Origin: Cryptomeria japonica
Taxonomy: Eukaryota; Streptophyta; Pinopsida; Cupressales; Cupressaceae
Assembly (NCBI RefSeq): GCF_030272615.1
Contig: NC_081415.1
Coordinates: forward strand, 628,471,240 to 628,535,239
Length of the DNA: 64,000 bases
Direction: 5' to 3'
In this document: positions 10,439-22,212 of the stretch, piece after piece
How positions within the stretch are numbered: position 1 is the first letter of the stretch
Layout of the letters: every line of letters begins with the position of its first letter
Notes under the pieces: generated by a model
Seen by the model: the letters and a program-made list of their open reading frames with translations, nothing else
Databases searched by the model: none
Told to the model about the DNA's origin: nothing
Program-made: the position numbers and the translations under genes

Positions 10439-12702
10439 ATGGTCGCAACTCGATCCCAAAAGAAAAAGATGGCTGAACAACAATATGGCATGCCGGACAT
10501 TGATGTCCTATATGAAGATCCCACGCAAGATCATACACAAAGTGGGCAACCTAGCGATCAAGATCAAAGTTAAAATCTTGACATGGTTAACCAAGATGAA
10601 CTTTGTCCAGAAGTGCAAACTTTCCTAGTGGATTCTTATAACCAAGAGATGATGGAAAAATTTATTAAACACAATCCTACTGCACTTCTGAAAACTCTCC
10701 TTGAACATGAAGCTCAACTTCCGCTTGAATTTAATAGATCTGCTCTCACCCAACAACCACAAGGAGACCTCGCTCCCACACAAAGTGCTGCACCTACTAT
10801 TCAAACTCAATCAATTGCATCCCCATCAATCATCCAGGCTCAATCAATGCCACCAGCGGTACCTCCTACCGTGGTCTCCATCCCACCTTCTTCCTCCTTA
10901 CCATCCGTACCACTATCAAATCCGATCTCATCCATTCTCCAACAAATTTCTATACCACTTCCTTCCATTCAACCATAAATTTCTATTTCACAAACTTCCC
11001 TTCCTCCCAACAATGTCGCAAATTTTATCCGGGCCGTATTCAATCCCATCACAACAATTGGCGGACCGCAACCAACTGTCCCTCAAACCCCAGCGACATC
11101 GGTCATCACATCCCACGTTCCCACCTCCTCATCATATCAATATATTGGTGGTGGTGCACCTTCTTTGGTTCATTCAATTCTTGGGGCAAATACAATTCAT
11201 CAATATCAAAGTCCACAACAAGACCTCATCAAGACATGAAAAATATCATCAAGGACATGAAACAAAGGACTAATGAAAGGAAAACTTACTCATTCGAAGA
11301 GTTTTGCCCTTGTCCTTATGATCCATCTATATCAGTTGCACCATATCCCCCGGAATTTGAGATTCCTAAATTCACCAAGTATGAAGGCAAAGGAGACCCC
11401 CGCAATCATGTTTGAGAATTCCACATCTTATGCCAGGAAGTCTCCTATAGTGACTTTTATCTTCGCATAATCTTTCCCAAGAGTCTCACGGGAGATGCCC
11501 TGGCATGGTTCTCATCTTTACCACGAGGTTCCATTGTCTCTTTTTCAGACTTGACAGAAACATTTGTGGCCCACTATGCATACAACATGGGTAATGATGT
11601 TTATGTGATGGAGCTATGTAATACAAAACAAAGGCCCGAAGAAACCTTTGCCAATTTCCTACAAAGATGGCGACATCTTATCATTCTAGTGGGACATGCC
11701 AGAACAACATCAAATTGAACTATTCCAAAAGAACTTGGTGCCTGAACTTTCAAGACCCTTAATATCCCAATGCATCAAATCCTTCCAAAAATTGACCGAT
11801 AAGGGCATCGCCCTCGAACGTGTCTTGTTGGAAGAAGGAACCTTGAAACATTACCAGAAGTCGACACAAAGTTCTTCCTCTTATCATAACGACAAGCCAA
11901 AATTCTGGTCCAAGAACAAAAACGTGGTCAATGGTGGTGTAACTGATGCAAAGCAGGTCCAAACCGTGGCCGCTCCCCCAAAATCCACCACCAATAATCA
12001 TCAATTCAACAATCAAAATAATCAAAATCAATCCCAAAAACCTCACAACAATGTCTCAATCCAGGGACGACCACCTCGATCGAATAACAGGACTTCAAGA
12101 GATTTCACTCCTCTGGCTGAGCCTATTGAAATGGTGTTTCAGAAACTTGTCCAAGAAGGTGCAGTGGTTTTTCCAATCACTCGCCCATTTGACCCCAATC
12201 AACCTAAACCAAGATGGTATAATGAAAACGAGTATTGTGAATACCATCGTATCAAGGGACATGATACATGCAAGTGTATGAAATTGAAGATCTACATACA
12301 AAATCTCATTGATAGAGGTGAGATTGAAGTAGCAAATGCAAAACTGGTAATAACAATAACAAACTCAAAATGTACCAAGAACCCTTCCTGAATCATGATA
12401 AAGGAAAAGGCTCATCATATGACGCAATGGGTTATGACTACGCTAATCACATAACCAACTTTGATTTTTTAGTAGGTCGCATTGAACCTGCAGACAATCA
12501 TGTCAATGTCATAACCATCCAAGGAGTCAATCCTCCTTCTTCCCAAAGTAGATCAAATCCTGGTAGGATAGTCATTCAGGGCGCCACGCCTTCCACCTCC
12601 CATTTCCAGAATGACTGCAATGCAACTACACGCCGAGGAAGGGTCACCATCCAAGGAGTCCCTCCCCCACCAAACCCCTCACCCATGTCTTCCACCCGCT
12701 GA
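10439..12702 (+). pseudogene. Tat-B gag (decayed)
   Basis: Capsid/nucleocapsid precursor of a Tat-type gypsy element. The start is taken at ATG 10439 (MVATRSQKKK). The frame meets a stop at 10571, continues open at 10583-10978 (Gln/Pro/Ser-rich N-terminal part), and continues after that. At about 11236 the frame shifts to one carrying the retrotransposon gag core (EIPKFTKYEGKGDP, then GDALAWFSSLP and FANFLQRWR). A second shift near 11690 leads to 11696-12391, with a basic/Asn-rich linker and the finger CEYHRIKGHDTCKC near 12236-12277, typical of Tat gag rather than a standard CCHC knuckle. A last segment in another frame (12370-12702) joins toward protease with a stop at 12700. It has at least four stops and three frame changes, so no intact Gag can be made. 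Confidence 0.88.
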
Positions 12703-14400
12703 TATGACCTCCTTGATCAACTTGGGAAGACACCAGCACAGATCTCCATTTTAGAACTTCTCAAGACTTCCCCGATCCATAAAGAAATTTTGGAACAAGC
12801 CCTTCTCCAATCACGTGTTCTAGATAACATCAACGCCACCCAATTCCAAGCCCTCATTGGAAACCTTGCTGCCCAACAACACATTGTATTTAACTCCAAA
12901 GATGCTCCTGCAGATGAAGACCATAACAAACCTTTGCACATCGAAGCTCTTATTGACAAGCACAAGGTCAAACGTATCCTAATAGATGGTGGATCCAGGC
13001 TTAATCTGTGTACATACAAATTAATAAAACAATTGAGACTTTCTGAGGATCTGATAGACACATCAGGAAGGATCATAATAAAGGCATATGATGATGCAGA
13101 AAGAATTTCAAAGGGCATGGTCATCTTACCTCTTCAAGTGGGCCCCATTACAATTGAAACCCCTTGCCAAGTACTAGATCTTGACCTCCCCTACAACATT
13201 CTCCTCGGGAGGCCATGGATTCATTCCTTGCAGGCCGTACCCTCCACCTATCACCAATGCATCAAATTCCCCTATAACGGAAGAGTGATCACTATCAAAG
13301 GTGATCCCCAACCTTTTCAATATTGCAAACTATTAGAGGGGAAGCATCTGTATCATTGCCCACTAAATAGACTCTCGCCAACACCTCCATCTGACACATC
13401 AAATGTTGCCTCCACATCATCCCAACCAGATAATCAAATCAAGATCTTGGACAATGGCTATGGAGAATACAAATTGGAGGATGTCTTATTAATAGGCAAC
13501 CTCCCTCTCTCTCCTAAGTCATTTGGCAAACCAATAGAGATAAAAAAGGACCCAAAACCAGTCATGCAATGCCAAAACACCACCTTCCAGCAATGGGGCC
13601 CACTCGATAACGAGAGCCTCGAAGCAGATATCTCTTCATGGCTGTACCAAGAAGAAGATGAAGATCCAACAAGAATATCCAAAGAAATGTACCCAAAAGC
13701 ATCTGCCATAGTTGAAAAAATGGGTTACAAAGGACACGGCCTGGGACCAGAGAAGAAAGGAAGAAAAACACCCATAAATCCTATCTCCTACATATACAAT
13801 AGAGGCTTGGGGTACACCCCGGTGCCTAAGATTACTATCTCTGGTGCCCCTTCTAGTCCTTCTTCAGATATCGAAAGCGCTGACGAAGAGGAATTCCATG
13901 AAATGCCTTATGAATATGAGAAAGATATCTTCTTGGACGCTTACATCAATACCATCACCCCTGTAACCCCTCCCACTTCACATGAGCTACATCTTGTCCA
14001 TCTTGAACTCATTGACTGGGGCCAACGAGACAAACCCACTTTAGATATCTGTGCCGATGATAATGCTCTCATTGCTCTCCTAATAGCGCAAAATATGGAA
14101 GATTGTAGGAGAATCGAGGGTATTCAACTACACGAAAAGGGATACTTTGGTAGTCAAGTCAATGCCCTTAGCCACAAAAAAGATAATAAAAGAAAAAGAT
14201 ATGATTCCCTAGGTGAAAACCCCCCTGAGGTGCCTTTGGATGAACACGAAATAAAAACAAAGGGCGTATCTGAAAGTGAAAACCTAGAAAAGGCACTTGA
14301 CGATGAGGGATTTGACCTCCCTACCATTGGTTACCTTCCACAAGACAAATCAAATTTGTTGATAGAAGAAACAAACAACATCAACATGGGCACCAAGGTC
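12703..14400 (+). pseudogene. Tat-B protease and G-patch-like domain
   Basis: This is the first part of the long open frame 12790-14889. Aspartic protease lies at about 12895-13330. The active site reads ILIDGGSRLNLC, the DGGS variant seen in Tat/Athila-type proteases, and the closing motif is NILLGRPWIHSL. After an acidic spacer comes a glycine-rich segment at about 13690-13830 (MGYKGHGLG, then PINP and RGLGY) that matches the G-patch pattern, an RNA-binding and helicase-activating module. A Ser/Glu-rich linker (13840-14400) leads to RT. The protease would cleave the polyprotein in the particle. This 1.7-kb part has only one in-frame stop (at 12700), much less damage than gag. G-patch function in the element is inference. 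Confidence 0.85.
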
Positions 14401-15840
14401 ATTTCGAAAAATGTGCTCATTGCCAAATCCCTCACAGAAATCGAGAAACAAGACTTAATCAACTTCCTTACAGAGGTAAAAATCAATTTTGCATGGTCCT
14501 ATTCCGATATGCCAGGGTTGGACCCTGCCTTGGTGGTTCACAATCTCACCGTCCGCCTAGATGCAAAACCTATAAAACAAAAAATGCACAAAATGCACCC
14601 ACATATTGCACTCCTGGTCAAGGCAGAACTCCAAAAGTTGTTAGACGCAAAATTTATCAAACCAATAGATTATGCTGAATGGGTCACCAACATTGTACCT
14701 GTTGGCAAACCTGCTGGGGGCATCCACATCTGCACAGATTTCCGAGATTTAAATATAGCTTGTCCTAAAGATGATTTCCCGCTCCCTAATATAGACATGA
14801 TTGTGGACCTTACAACAGGACATGAAATGTTATCGCTAATGGATGGGTTTTCTGGATACAACCAAATCAGGATAGCAGATGAGGATTAGCATAAAACTGC
14901 ATTCACAACACAATGGGGTACCTTCTGTTACCAGGTCATGCCTTTTGGCCTGAAAAATGTTGGAGCTACGTATCAACGGACAATGACAACAATTTTTCAT
15001 GACCTCTTGCACAAAATTATGGAGGACTACATGGATGATCTGCTAGGAAAATCTAAGACAAGACAAGAACACATCCCCATTCTAAAATAGATCTTCGAAA
15101 GATTGGAAAAATACAAGCTGCGCCTAAATCCCAAAAAGTGTGTGTTTGGCATCACATCGGGAAAACTACTGGGATTCATTGTTTCCCGCAGAGGCATCGA
15201 GATTGATCCCACAAAGGTAAAAGCTATTATGGAAATGCCTCTGCCAAAAACTCTCAGACAACTGTGCAGTCTCCAAGGAAAACTCTAGTTTGTCAGGCAT
15301 TTCATTTCACAGCTAGTAGACAAGTACCATCCATTTGCACACCTGTTGCGTAAATATACAAAATTTAAATGGGATTGCCTATATCAAAAGGCCTTTGAGA
15401 AATTAAAAGAATATCTAGTATCACCTCCCGTATTGATGCCTCCTGCTTCTGGAAAACCCCTTATTTTGTATATATGTGCTATTGCAGTGGCATTGGGGGC
15501 ATTATTGGCGCAAATAGATGATCAAGGGAAGGAACACGCCATTTACTACATCAGTCGGACGTTGGTAGGATATGAACTCAATTACACCCCCATTGAAAGA
15601 GCATGTTTGGCATTAGTGTTCAACACACAGAAACTACGACACTATATGCTAAATAATAAGACAAAATTAATTGCTAAAATTGATCCACTTAAATATCTCT
15701 TGTCCAAAGCTGCTCTCATTGGCAGAACCGCCAAATGGGTCATGCTCTTAAGCGAGTTTGACATTGAATATGTGGACAAAAAGGCAATCAAGGGACAAGT
15801 CATTGCAGATCGATTGGCTGAAGCTCCACTTCCAGGCGAC
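14401..15840 (+). pseudogene. Tat-B reverse transcriptase and RNase H
   Basis: The RT domain starts near 14500 (W/YSDMPGLDP), with motifs GGIHICTDFRDLN, CPKDDFPLPNID, MDGFSGYNQI, FGLKNVGATYQR and catalytic YMDD (about 15027-15040), followed by LGFIVSRRGIEIDPTK. The RT-linked RNase H occupies about 15345-15830 and ends near VIADRLAEAPLPG. In-frame stops fall at 14887, 15088 and 15286, all in one frame, so the reading is otherwise collinear. The YMDD box replaces the usual YVDD of plant gypsy elements. The enzyme would copy the element RNA into cDNA in the particle. The stops make it inactive here. Confidence 0.92.
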
Positions 15841-16395
15841 CATCCTCTTCTCACAGAATTACCAGATGAGTTCATTATGATTATTACCACATCCTCCACA
15901 TGGAAATTGTATTTTGATGGCTCCTACACTCAAAATGGATCAGGGGCATGAATATTATTGGTCACACCTCAAGGAGATGGCATCCCCAAATCATACAAGA
16001 TAGCCTTTGCATGTACCAATAACATAGCATAATACGAGGCCCTCATCATAGGTTTACGCTTAGCTATCCACTGGAAAATAAAGGAATTACAAGTCTATGG
16101 CGATTCCCAACTCATCATAAAACAAGTGAATGATGAATACTAGACAAAAGATGATAAAATCCTCCCTACCGTACCATGGTTGAAGATCTTAAGCAACATT
16201 TCACGACAATCAAGTTTGACCAAATCCCACGAACAAACAACAGGGCTGCAGATGCAATGGCCACCATTGGCTCCCTCCTTCAAATGCTAGCACACAGTCA
16301 CAAGTGCGAGTTCTTGGTTGAACAATTGTTTATACTGGCATATGACCTACCAGAGTCTGAAATGGTGTGTGTTCTTGTTGGTCCTGAGTCCCCTT
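15841..16395 (+). pseudogene. Tat-B second RNase H domain (aRNH)
   Basis: A second RNase H follows the first. WKLYFDGSYTQNGSGA carries the first catalytic Asp, YEALIIGL the Glu region, and VYGDSQLIIKQV the second Asp; ADAMATI near 16240 probably supplies the last. This extra, archaeal-like RNase H is a published hallmark of the Tat clade. Stops at 15949, 16030 and 16141 interrupt it, and a frameshift near 16170 moves the C-terminal part (16176-16397) to another frame. Its job in the element is inferred to be RNA removal during minus- or plus-strand synthesis. Confidence 0.88.
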
Positions 16396-16397
16396 AG

Positions 16398-17652
16398 TAC
16401 CAAGAAATCTTCGCTTTCCTCAAAGACAACACCATTCCCCCACACGTCACCAAAACCCAACATCAAACCTTCATCCGCCAATGTGCCCGTTACACCATCC
16501 TTGTAGACACCTTGTTCAGAAGGCATTTTGATGGTTCCCTCCTAAGGTGTTTAGATAAACAAGAAGCAGAATGGGCATTACGCGAAGTACACGAGGGTAT
16601 TTATGGGGCACACTCAAGTGGACTCACATTGGCTAAAAAACTTTTGAGAACAGGATACTATTGGCCTAAAATGGAAGAAGATGCATACAATTATGTGAAG
16701 AAATACATCCCTTGCCAACAACATGGTGACAAGAATCATGCACTATCACAAGAATTGTAGCCATTCATTACACCATGGCCCTTCTCACAGTGGGGGCTCG
16801 ATCTCATTGGGAAAATCCACCCTTCATCTTCCAATGGATATAAATTCATTATCACCTCCACCGAATACTTCACCAAGTGGATAGAGGCTATCCCTCTTAC
16901 TTTCACCACCGGCAAGCAAATATCCAAATTCATCCTGAACTACCTAATCTACCGATATGGCATCCCAAAAGTTATCATCACAGATAATGGTAAACAATTT
17001 AAGAACCAGGATGTCAAAGAACTCTGCCAAAAATTCAACATCCAACACCGCTTCTCCACTCCATATTACCCCCAAGGCAATGGCCAAGCTGAGGCTTCTA
17101 ATAAAACCCTAGTAAAAATCCTCAAAAAGATAGTCAATGAAGCAGGTCATGATTGGCACCTCCAAATCCATCCTGCATTGTGGGCCTACCACACCTCCAT
17201 CCGCACCCCCACAAGTGCCACTCCTTATTCCCTAGTATTTGGTTCCGAAGCCATCCTTCCCCTTGAGATCGAGATCCCCTCTCTAAGGGTATCGCTGCAA
17301 AACATCTTATCAGAGGAAGAATATAGAATTGTCCGCTTACGAGAGCTAGAATTGTTAGATGAAAGACACCTCAAGGCCTTGAATCATCTTCGAGTATATC
17401 AAAATCGTCTGCGCATGAGTTATCATAAAAAAAGTCAGAACCCGAGAATTCCAAGTTGGTGATCTTGTCCTCATGGAAAATCAGAAAAATCTACAAGAAA
17501 AAGAAAAGAAAGGCAAGTTCAAGCCTAATTGGCTTGGACCATATGTAATCACAGTGAAATATGGATTAGGAGCTTATCAGTTGGCTACTCTTGAAGGCGA
17601 TCCTTTGGATGATCCAATGAATATCATGCATCTCAAAAGATTTTATGCTTAG
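16398..17652 (+). pseudogene. Tat-B integrase
   Basis: The integrase continues the frame after a stop at 16395. The zinc-binding region reads HEGIYGAHSSG…YWPKMEEDA…KKYIPCQQH. The first Cys of the expected CX2C is Tyr, so the HHCC finger is damaged. Catalytic Asp lies in WGLDLIGK, the second Asp in IITDNGKQF and Glu in NGQAEASNK. One stop lies at 16758 between finger and core. At about 17430 a slip in an A run shifts the frame. The C-terminal domain (VGDLVLMEN, then WLGPYVI, ending KRFYA) is then read in the new frame to TAG at 17650. Integrase would insert the cDNA and make the 5-bp duplication seen here. Confidence 0.9.
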
Positions 17653-18800
17653 TCCTCAGAAAGTCATAAATTGTCAAAAAAAAAAAATCAAGAAAAAATT
17701 TAAAAAAATAAAAAATGAGAAAAAGATCTTGAAAAAATCATCACTTTGGTGAAAACCTGGCAAACAGGCACCTTATGACACAAAAAAATTAAAAAATCAA
17801 AAAAAAGAAAAAAAAAAAACAATTCATCCATTAGTGAAAACCACTTGGTGGCGCTATGGACAAGTACCTTGGTGAAAACCTCTGTGCAGACGCCAAGGTA
17901 AATAACCGGATCCACTGTCTATCATGTTGATACTACAAATCATCTGCCATCCAGCCCACCCATGCGCAACATTCTTTCTTTTCTGCCTCCCAATAAAACA
18001 TGCATATGATGATGAAGTCTTCGCCTGAGTCATGAACAAGGAATGTCCCATTGAAACTAAGATTTTATGCTTCTGTGTGTAAGCTTCAAGAAGTCTTGAG
18101 AAACAATCCCAAGTCCATCCTAGTTCTACTCTTGGCAAGAGGTATCATGTGGTCGCAAGGAAGAGACTTGTTAGATTTTGTTAGATCTTTTCATATAGGC
18201 TTGCATCTTTTGCCCTACGATTGCCACTATTTACGACTGCCTGGGTTCTTCCATATCTAGGTACGTTATGATAGGTGCATACTGGGGCATATTTCATAGT
18301 ATGGCATGTTTTGGATCCTTCTTGTATAAATCGACAACCTGGTACTAGTGTTTATCAACACTTACCTTCTCATGTACAAGAGGTATCGGTGTGTTTGAGG
18401 GTTTCCTTGCATGAATCCACAACTCTGTATTAGTGTTTCTTAATACTTGCATTGTTGTGTGCAAGAAATTCCCGTTTGTCTACAGAGTCAGTCCACGCCC
18501 TGCATTTCTCATGGCATCCTGATTTCTATAATCAATGGTGCAAGTCACTCAGGGCAACATCAAACTAGGTTGGCTCTCCACATTTGTTGTGCACAAAATC
18601 TCACCATCATTCCATCAAATCCTAAACTCAATAATCCCATGGAGTTCTCACTTGCCCCCATTTTCCTCTGCGGTCTCGCATCTCGTATTCTTCTTTCCAA
18701 ATACCTCATGACTGCTTCATATTTGTTCCTCATCTATCCCTTCCACCTTAATTTTTCTTCCTCTATTTTTTTTTCTCACATAATCAATTTTGATTTTGAT
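17653..18800 (+). other. Tat-B 3' untranslated region, first part
   Basis: An A-rich stretch (17670-17820) is followed by two GTGAAAACC phrases with adjacent GGCACC or CGCCAAGG words (about 17750-17900), and then about 900 bp without a supportable gene. The open stretch at 18447-18866 is not supported by any motif. Long 3' UTRs are usual for this lineage. Confidence 0.6.
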
Positions 18801-19511
18801 TCATGTCTTATACATGATGTATCCTTCCTGAAACCAGACGCTCTGATCATGTCTTGTACAGGATGAATCCTTGCTGAAACCAGATGTTGTGATCTGATCA
18901 TGTCTTATACAGGATGAATCCTTCTTGAAACTAGATGTTGTGTCTTATACAGGATGTATCCTTCCTGAAACCAGACACTCCGATCATGTCTTATACTAGA
19001 TGAATCCTTCCTGAAACCAGACGTTGTGACCGATCATGTCTTATACAAGATGAATCCTCCTGAAGCCAGACATTGTGATCTGATCATGTCTTATACAAGA
19101 TGAATCCTTCCTGAAACCAGACACTCCGATCATGTCTTATACAAGATGAATCCTTCCTAAAACCAGACGTTGTGATCTGATCATGTCTTATACAGGATGA
19201 ATCCTTCCTGAAACCAGAGATTGTGATCAGTCATGTCTTATACAGGATGTATCCTTCCTGAAACCAGACACTCTGATCATGTCTTATACAGGATGAATCC
19301 TTCCTGAAGCTAGACGCTGTGATTAGTCATGTCTTATATAGGATGTATCCTTCCTGAAACCAGACACTCCGATCATGTCTTATACAGGATGAATCCTTCC
19401 TGAAACTAGATATTGTGATCAATCATGTTTTATACAGGATGAATCCTTCCTGAAACCAGACGCTTTGATCATCTTTGTCTTATACAAGATGAATTCTTCT
19501 TGAAACCAGAC
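18801..19511 (+). repeat. Tat-B 3'-UTR tandem array, 15 units
   Basis: Fifteen head-to-tail units with the core TCATGTCTTATACAGGATG, then AATCCTTCCTGAAACCAGA. Units are of two lengths, ~46 bp (ending CACTCCGA) and ~50 bp (ending GTTGTGATCTGA). In part of the array they alternate, suggesting a higher-order unit of about 96 bp. Tandem repeats in the 3' UTR are known for Tat/Ogre elements and can seed satellite DNA. Confidence 0.93.
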
Positions 19512-19719
19512 TGAATCTAGATCTTATCAATCGAATCAAATCAAATCTATCGAGATATCAATTTTGCAAAACTCCAAAGATCAAATACCTCAATTGATCT
19601 CTCGAGGGGGCATCACCATACCATAATCTATCAATCAAGAGCCGGGGCATCCTATCAAACCAATATCAACATCAAAACAAGATTATTCTTTGAATCAATG
19701 TGTCATCACACCTCGCTTC

Positions 19720-19733
19720 AAAGAGGGGCAAAA
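19720..19733 (+). other. Tat-B polypurine tract
   Basis: AAAGAGGGGCAAAA immediately precedes the 3' LTR, the expected priming site for plus-strand DNA synthesis. Confidence 0.85.
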
Positions 19734-20843
19734 TGTAGACACTTAAAAATAATTATTTTAATCATTTTTAATTCCTCGCATAATTAATTAATTAATTATG
19801 TTAATTCAAATTCCTCTCAATATTAATTAAAAATAATTAATATTGTCACTATAGCATATGATTGATTTATTTAATAAATCAATCCCTTTCTTTATTCTTC
19901 TAAAAAAATCAAATCCTCACAAATCTTCCTCTTAGCTAATTAATTTCAATTAATTAGTTAACCTACATGATTCCTACAAATCATCTTCTTAATTCATTCT
20001 TCTAGAAACTCCCTAAACTCACTTAACATTATTCTTCTAATTTTTTATTCTCTCCACTTATTCTCTCTCCTAGTCAAATTCTCCTACAAATATTAATCCC
20101 ACCTAACATTTCCTCTAATCCCCCTCCTAATGAGTCGTTAATAGTTAATCATCATGATTAGCCACAAAGTCAACTCTTTTTCCTTTTCATCCAGCCACTA
20201 GCTTTAAATGCTCTTTTCCTAGGTGAATGTAAGATTTTCGAAATCACACATTCCTCTAGGCATCCCCTCTCCCAAGGAATTTTTAATTCCTTTTTATTCC
20301 TCCAATCCCCATGATATCCTTTTTTGGAGAATTTTTAATTCCTCCAATGCATCTTGTGGAGTGTGGAGATATGAAATGCCTTTAAGGCATATTTCTTGGT
20401 CTCCACACCCTCTCTTGGACCTTGTGTGAGCTTACAAGTAAATCTTAGCCCTTCATCTCGAATTCATCCTAGCCATCCGTTTTCCTCTCCTCTTCCTATA
20501 AAATAGGGCTCCATCCATTCATTCAAAACATCTTGAAATCCAGTAAATTTATGCTGCCCTTTTGAGCCCAGGAAATCATCTTGGCAACTTGATCATCTCA
20601 TCCTTATCATTTTTCAAATCCATTCTATTTGTGCACAATATTGGAGAGCCATCCACATCTAGCAATCAAAGGAGCACATCAAGTGGAGCATTATCAAGGG
20701 GCGCCTTCACTTCATCAAGCTCAATCCGAAGGAGAAGGTAAAATAGCAAGGTGAAATGGTCTTTTAATGATATTTTAACATTCTGCATGTTTATTTCGTT
20801 ATGTTTTGATCATTTGACCTTCAAATCTATTTTCCCATCTTCA
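19734..20843 (+). mobile_element. Tat-B 3' LTR
   Basis: 1,110 bp, TGTAGACAC to …CCCATCTTCA, collinear with the 5' LTR. It differs at about 22 bases plus two short indels. Its TATA box lies at 20497-20505. Confidence 0.95.
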
Positions 20844-20848
20844 GGTTG
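20844..20848. repeat. Tat-B target-site duplication, right (GGTTG)
   Basis: A perfect copy of 6674-6678. The interrupted repeat A3 continues immediately after it. Confidence 0.95.
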
Positions 20849-21285
20849 TTCATTTGAACTTAGGCTCATGTGAGTTTATGTCTATGAAAATTCCTAAGAA
20901 CACATAATGTTATTGTAGCTGGCTTTCTCTTTTTGGATGTTACTTGGGGCATACATAAGCCTTTATGAGAGGCGGTGAAATTCACTCTATTGGCCAACTT
21001 TTTTGAGTAGGGAAGTAGGTAAGTGACCACATCCATGTAACCAATGATCATAGCTATCAGATTGAGCTCTCCTTGGTGCCCTATGCTTGGACCTCAATAT
21101 TAGCTACTGATGTTGGGATTAGGAGACATTCACCTTGCAAACCTTAGACAAGTTATAACGGTTTTATTAATGAGAAATAATTGTTATGTCTCTAAGGAAC
21201 ACGAAGAGGGTGGACTTGGATGCCCTTTAGTTGTTAGAAAAAATATTTATTTTCTCACATGTGATTGTAGTGGCATTTAAGTTTT
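20849..21285 (+). repeat. Inverted-repeat family copy A3, right piece
   Basis: This continues the unit begun at 6644-6678 (TTCATTTGAACTTAGGCTC…). It matches the reverse complement of A2 to the segment CACATGTGATTGTAG followed by TGGCATTTAAGTTTT. Its minus strand keeps a 61-codon open stretch (21051-20866) resembling that of A2. Confidence 0.8.
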
Positions 21286-21832
21286 CATGTTACTTTTGGG
21301 GAGATACCAAAATTCAGATAAAGATTGAAATGCTAAGCAGGTGTAAGTGCATTTTCTATTGTTGGATCTTATGATAGATTCAATCAAACTTCTCATAGTG
21401 TCTAGGATTTGGATCTTGGTTAATTTGATTGTTATGACATCATCTATGTCATTGATGATGCAGGTGGATGTAATGTGATAAGAGGAGTCACATACTATTC
21501 AAGGTATTTTGTTGTTTTGGTGAGGTGTGAGATATCACATGAGGATTTGGATGCCTAATTTGGGGTGTGGTATTGACCATTTGTTTTGGAATAACATTCA
21601 TGACATCTTGGATTCATCTCTCCTATATATTAGTTCCTTGAGATGGTAGCAAGATCATGTTATTTTACAGGTCATTGGAATCCTATTATGTCACCCAAGT
21701 TAATGTTATGGTTTGCACTTAGTTTATGGTTGATATCTATTTCAATTTATGCCCTATCATTTATATTGAATTTGGCTATATTAAAATCAACGTATCTCAT
21801 TGTATTGTGATAGAGATCACAACTAGTTCATC
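21286..21832. other. Unassigned sequence, possibly copia-C LTR/leader
   Basis: No reading frame with a motif. It lies directly upstream of the copia-C gag start, so it may hold that element's leader or LTR remnant, but I cannot find LTR ends or a clear PBS. Confidence 0.35.
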
Positions 21833-22207
21833 TTGGTTAGAAATACAAATGACACATGCTTTGAGCTTGGAAAATTAAAGATGGAGAATCTCTTGGAGGA
21901 AAGAGATCAATGCATTGCTATAAAAAGTGAAACCAAATTAGAAAAGATGCTAGATGAAGAATGGTCAAAAGTTGATAAGAAAAATTATGGCACCATTTGG
22001 TTATATTTATCTAAGCTTGTTTTATTGATTGTTTCTAATCAAGATACTACATATAAATGGTGGAATACAATATGAGAGATATATCAAACAAAGAGTCTTG
22101 ACTACACACACACACACACACACACACACTTGGTTGTAGAAAACTTAAATGCTTTTAATCTAATATTGATTTAGTTATACCTAATTGATGTGAAAATAGT
22201 CAAGAGG
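21833..22207 (+). pseudogene. copia-C gag, left half
   Basis: Copia-type gag N-terminal region. The segment LGKLKMENLLEERDQCIAI matches the family pattern 'W.lkMe.lL…qdl..ai'. DEEWSKVDKKNYGTIWLYLS then matches the conserved 'eW…d..a.g.I.lsLsd' stretch, and WWNTI the 'a..lWd.L' motif. A CA microsatellite interrupts the frame at 22103. After it, coding resumes (LNAFNLI) and continues to 22207, where element-D is inserted. The right half lies at 28888-29480. Internal stops and the expansion make it non-functional. Confidence 0.75.
22103..22129. repeat. (CA)n microsatellite in copia-C gag
   Basis: About 13 uninterrupted CA dinucleotides inside the decayed gag of copia-C. It replaces the region expected between the WWNTI and LNAFNLI motifs. 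Confidence 0.9.
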
Positions 22208-22212
22208 AAGAT
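22208..22212. repeat. Element-D target-site duplication, left (AAGAT)
   Basis: AAGAT precedes the 5' LTR and recurs at 28883-28887 after the 3' LTR. The copia-C gag frame reads on across the two copies if the insertion is removed. Confidence 0.92.

Larger units (their letters stand above)
6679..20843 (+). mobile_element. Tat-B: complete Ty3-gypsy element, Tat lineage, non-functional
   Basis: A 14,165-bp element with two ~1.1-kb LTRs, a 5-bp target duplication, PBS-like sequence, gag-PR-RT-RNaseH-second RNaseH-integrase, a 3' tandem array and a PPT. The extra RNase H after the RT-linked one, the CEYHR…GHDTCKC gag finger, the large size and 3'-UTR tandem repeats are known features of plant Tat/Ogre-type gypsy elements. 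The two LTRs differ at roughly two dozen positions by eye (about 98% identity). The pol frame, however, has at least eight in-frame stops and several frameshifts, so this copy cannot supply its own enzymes. Confidence 0.93.

Noticed and set aside
18801..19511. CRISPR-like regular repeats
   Set aside because: Units are directly adjacent, diverged and without unique spacers, and lie in the 3' UTR of a plant LTR retrotransposon.
6679..20843. Endogenous pararetrovirus instead of retrotransposon
   Set aside because: LTRs, PPT, integrase and target duplication are present, and no movement-protein motif is seen.
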